From the NCBI RefSeq assembly GCF_017908595.1, contig NZ_JAGKTL010000002.1:186001-250000 (forward strand): DNA of 64,000 nucleotides. Reading direction: 5' to 3'. Below are positions 62,048 through 64,000 of this stretch, in pieces. Numbering within the stretch: the first letter of the stretch is position 1; every line of letters begins with the position of its first letter. Source of the DNA: Rhodothermus bifroesti. GTDB taxonomy: Bacteria; Bacteroidota; Rhodothermia; Rhodothermales; Rhodothermaceae. Made by a program: the position numbers and the translations under genes. Below the pieces are notes generated by a model, which did not search any database, had not been told where the DNA came from, and saw only the letters and a program-made list of their open reading frames with translations.

Positions 62048-63052
62048 TTAGTCACTTTCCAAGGGTTCTTTAGAGGGCGTGGAAGAAGGCGCGGTCGTGT
62101 CGATAATCTGTCTTGGGGGCAACGTTTTTTCTTCGCGTACGTAAATGGTGCGCCGTGGAAAGGGAATTTCAATGCCCAGCTCATCGAATGCCCTTTTGAG
62201 CCGTAGCCGCAGGTCTCGCTCAGCTTGGAACTGTTCGCCTGGGCGTACCTGTACGGCGACGCGAACCGTAACTGCCGAGTCCGCAAAGTTGAGGATGGCT
62301 TGCACTTCTGGCTTTTCTTCAAGCAAAATCTCTCGGTGCGCTTGGGCCCACTCGCTGGCTACACGCTCGATAACCGGCAACACGGTGTCGAGATCCTGCT
62401 CATAGGCTAAGCCAACTTCAACAATAGCCCGCACAAAGCCGATGCTGCGGTTGCCGAAAATGCGCAATTCACCCGCTGGGATCATGAGCAGTTCGCCGTC
62501 AAACTTACGTATCCGGATCAGTCGGACGCCGATGTGCTCCACGGTGCCTATGTCATTGCCGATGCGTACTAGGTCGCCCACATGAATCGTGTCGTCAAAG
62601 AGCAGAAAGACGCCACTGATGACGTCGCGCACTAGCGTTTGAGCGCCAAAGCCGATAGCCAAGCCAGCTACGCCAGCTGTGGCTAGTAAGGCACTAACGT
62701 TAATGCCCAGCTCGCTTAAGATCATGATGAGTCCAACGGTCCATAGCGCGTAGCGTGCTGAAGAGCTCAGCAAGTTGGCCAGGGTAGAAGCACGCTGGCG
62801 TCGTGGATGGGTTGCTGGCAAATCGGCCACGCGCTGCATCCATCGCTGGGCGACGCGATCGATGAGGCGCAAGCCAATAAGCACCAGTGCGGCAATAAAC
62901 AGGATGTGCAGCAGCAGGCTAAGCAACTTCATCCAGAGGGCTGGATTTTTGAGTTCAGCCCAGAAGGTGCTAAGCGTTGCTACAACCTGCAGCGAATCCT
63001 GCCGTAGCATTTCTTGTACCGTGGAGGTATCAGACTGCCGTAGCCATATCAT
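62048..63052 (-). CDS. Small-conductance mechanosensitive channel (MscS family)
   Basis: A 334-residue membrane channel that opens under membrane tension to release solutes. Three membrane helices span ~30-135. The pore helix and beta domain include VAGLAIGFGAQTLVRDVISGVF and the following DTIHVGDLVRIGNDIGTVEHIGVRLIRI. The C-terminal cytoplasmic domain ends in a disordered Pro/Ser/Thr tail. The ATG at 63052 is preferred; a TTG 33 bases earlier lies within the pgk terminator. Confidence 0.9.
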   Translation of the reverse strand: MIWLRQSDTSTVQEMLRQDSLQVVATLSTFWAELKNPALWMKLLSLLLHILFIAALVLIGLRLIDRVAQRWMQRVADLPATHPRRQRASTLANLLSSSARYALWTVGLIMILSELGINVSALLATAGVAGLAIGFGAQTLVRDVISGVFLLFDDTIHVGDLVRIGNDIGTVEHIGVRLIRIRKFDGELLMIPAGELRIFGNRSIGFVRAIVEVGLAYEQDLDTVLPVIERVASEWAQAHREILLEEKPEVQAILNFADSAVTVRVAVQVRPGEQFQAERDLRLRLKRAFDELGIEIPFPRRTIYVREEKTLPPRQIIDTTAPSSTPSKEPLESD

Positions 63053-63070
63053 GGGACTGGAAGGGCTTCC

Positions 63071-63101
63071 AAAACAACTCCCCAACGATACAGTTGGGGA
63101 G
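63071..63101 (-). terminator. Terminator after pgk
   Basis: A perfect 9-bp stem CTCCCCAAC/GTTGGGGAG with a 6-base loop, then TTGTTTT on the minus strand, just after the pgk stop. Confidence 0.88.
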
Positions 63102-63111
63102 CGAAGTACAG

Positions 63112-64000
63112 TTAGGATTTATCGGTGAGTGCAATTAAGCCAGGTAGTGCTTTACCTTCCAAGAACTCAAGCATGGCGCCTCCACCGGTCGATACGTGGC
63201 TTACCCGATCGGCATAGCCGGCTTGGGTAATGGCTGCAACGGAGTCGCCACCGCCAACAACGGTTAGGGCGCCTTGCTCGGTGGCTTCGGCCAAGGCTTC
63301 AGCTATGGCAAAGGTTCCTTTAGCAAAGTTAGGCATTTCAAAAACGCCCATAGGGCCGTTCCAGACCACTGTGCGGGCATTTCGTATTTCCTCACGATAA
63401 CGGGCAACCGTTTGGGGTCCAATATCTAGGCCCATAAGGCCTTCGGGAATGTCCCCCGCCACAACTTGTGCTGGAGCCTCGTTGGAGAATTCTGGAGCAA
63501 CGACGTGGTCGATCGGCAGCAGAATTTTACCTGCAGCCTGCTCGTAGAGGGCGCGGGCTTCCTCGAGACGGTCATCCTCCACGCGAGAGGCCCCTACTTG
63601 GTGGCCCAGGGCCTTAAGGAACGTATAGCTCATGGCGCCGCCGATAAGGAGTCGATCGACGCGGGGCAGCAGGTTTTGGATGACCCCGATTTTGTCAGAG
63701 ACCTTGGCACCACCCAAAATAGCCACGAACGGATGCTCCGGGTTATCCAGCAGTCGGCTCAGGTATGCGACCTCGCGTTGCATAAGGTAGCCCATTGCGG
63801 CTGACTTAACATAGTGGGCTACCCCTTCCGTAGAAGCATGGGCGCGGTGGGCTGAACCAAAGGCATCGTTGATGTACACGTCGGCCAACTCGGCCAATTG
63901 GCGGGCCAGTTCTGGATCGTTTTTGGTCTCGCCCGGATGAAAGCGGGTGTTTTCCAGTAGGAGCACACCCCCTTCAGGCATACTGTGAATGGCTTGGCGT
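63112..64000 (-). CDS. pgk: Phosphoglycerate kinase (Pgk), N-terminus outside window
   Basis: About 296 codons of a ~395-residue glycolytic kinase are present, so the first ~100 residues lie right of the window. The remaining part shows [61 protein letters not shown] and the ATP loop [14 protein letters not shown] with [20 protein letters not shown] near the C-terminus. An internal methionine near 63981 is not the start; the frame continues to the window edge. Confidence 0.96.
   Translation of the reverse strand, partial: RQAIHSMPEGGVLLLENTRFHPGETKNDPELARQLAELADVYINDAFGSAHRAHASTEGVAHYVKSAAMGYLMQREVAYLSRLLDNPEHPFVAILGGAKVSDKIGVIQNLLPRVDRLLIGGAMSYTFLKALGHQVGASRVEDDRLEEARALYEQAAGKILLPIDHVVAPEFSNEAPAQVVAGDIPEGLMGLDIGPQTVARYREEIRNARTVVWNGPMGVFEMPNFAKGTFAIAEALAEATEQGALTVVGGGDSVAAITQAGYADRVSHVSTGGGAMLEFLEGKALPGLIALTDKS

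Overview
The window comes from a Rhodothermus-like bacterium (Rhodothermota, the thermophilic sister lineage of Bacteroidota). The evidence is a GH12 endoglucanase that closely resembles the well-known Rhodothermus marinus Cel12A, a PorU/PorV pair of the type IX secretion system (T9SS), a T9SS-type sorting domain on a secreted M4 protease, an N-acylornithine-type carbamoyltransferase in the arginine operon, an extended ribosomal protein S16, and several promoters of Bacteroidota form (TTG, exactly 20 bases, TAnnTTTG). The species identity is inferred.

Layout. 1-5.6 kb (minus): arginine operon argG - P-loop protein of unknown function - argC - argD - argF' (cut by the window edge). It is preceded by its own promoter, a 37-codon leader peptide with seven arginine codons, and an attenuator with alternative hairpins. 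folD lies just upstream. 6.5-15 kb: porU-porV, a histidine-rich membrane protein, a dicarboxylate/amino-acid symporter, a small protein and a secreted DUF1080 protein, then tRNA-Arg(CCG). 16-22.3 kb (plus): CPBP protease, DUF2007, cdsA, a small membrane protein, mutL, tilS, hpt. 22.3-27.7 kb: a CRISPR array with 77 apparently identical 30-bp repeats and one degenerate terminal repeat, transcribed rightwards, with no cas gene in the window. 27.7-33.6 kb: sialate O-acetylesterase, Cel12A-like lipoprotein, GYD protein, HDAC-like deacetylase, NUDIX hydrolase and a secreted protein. 33.7-45.2 kb: OmpR-type two-component pair, a large multi-PAS/GAF histidine kinase, polyphosphate kinase, a T9SS-exported M4 protease and a coupled lipoprotein. 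45.4-64 kb: tRNA-Asp, PspC protein, 5-formyl-THF cyclo-ligase, AhpD-like protein, the ffh-rpsP-rimM-trmD-rplS ribosome cluster, an MqnA-like protein, smpB, tyrS, purK-purE, and the leftward run pgk - mscS - amidinohydrolase - tyrA - gcvT - comB - ftsK.

The most interesting feature is the arginine attenuator at 5.37-5.60 kb. It has a trp-type layout (pairing regions 1:2, 2:3, 3:4), the arginine codons sit exactly where a stalled ribosome would free the antiterminator, and every arginine codon is of the CGA/CGT/CGC set read by one inosine-bearing tRNA. Second is the CRISPR array. Two of its spacers overlap by 18 bases, which lets one read a likely 5' PAM (CCT) from the array itself, and several spacers are self-complementary. 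Both findings are read from sequence by eye; no database search or folding program was run.
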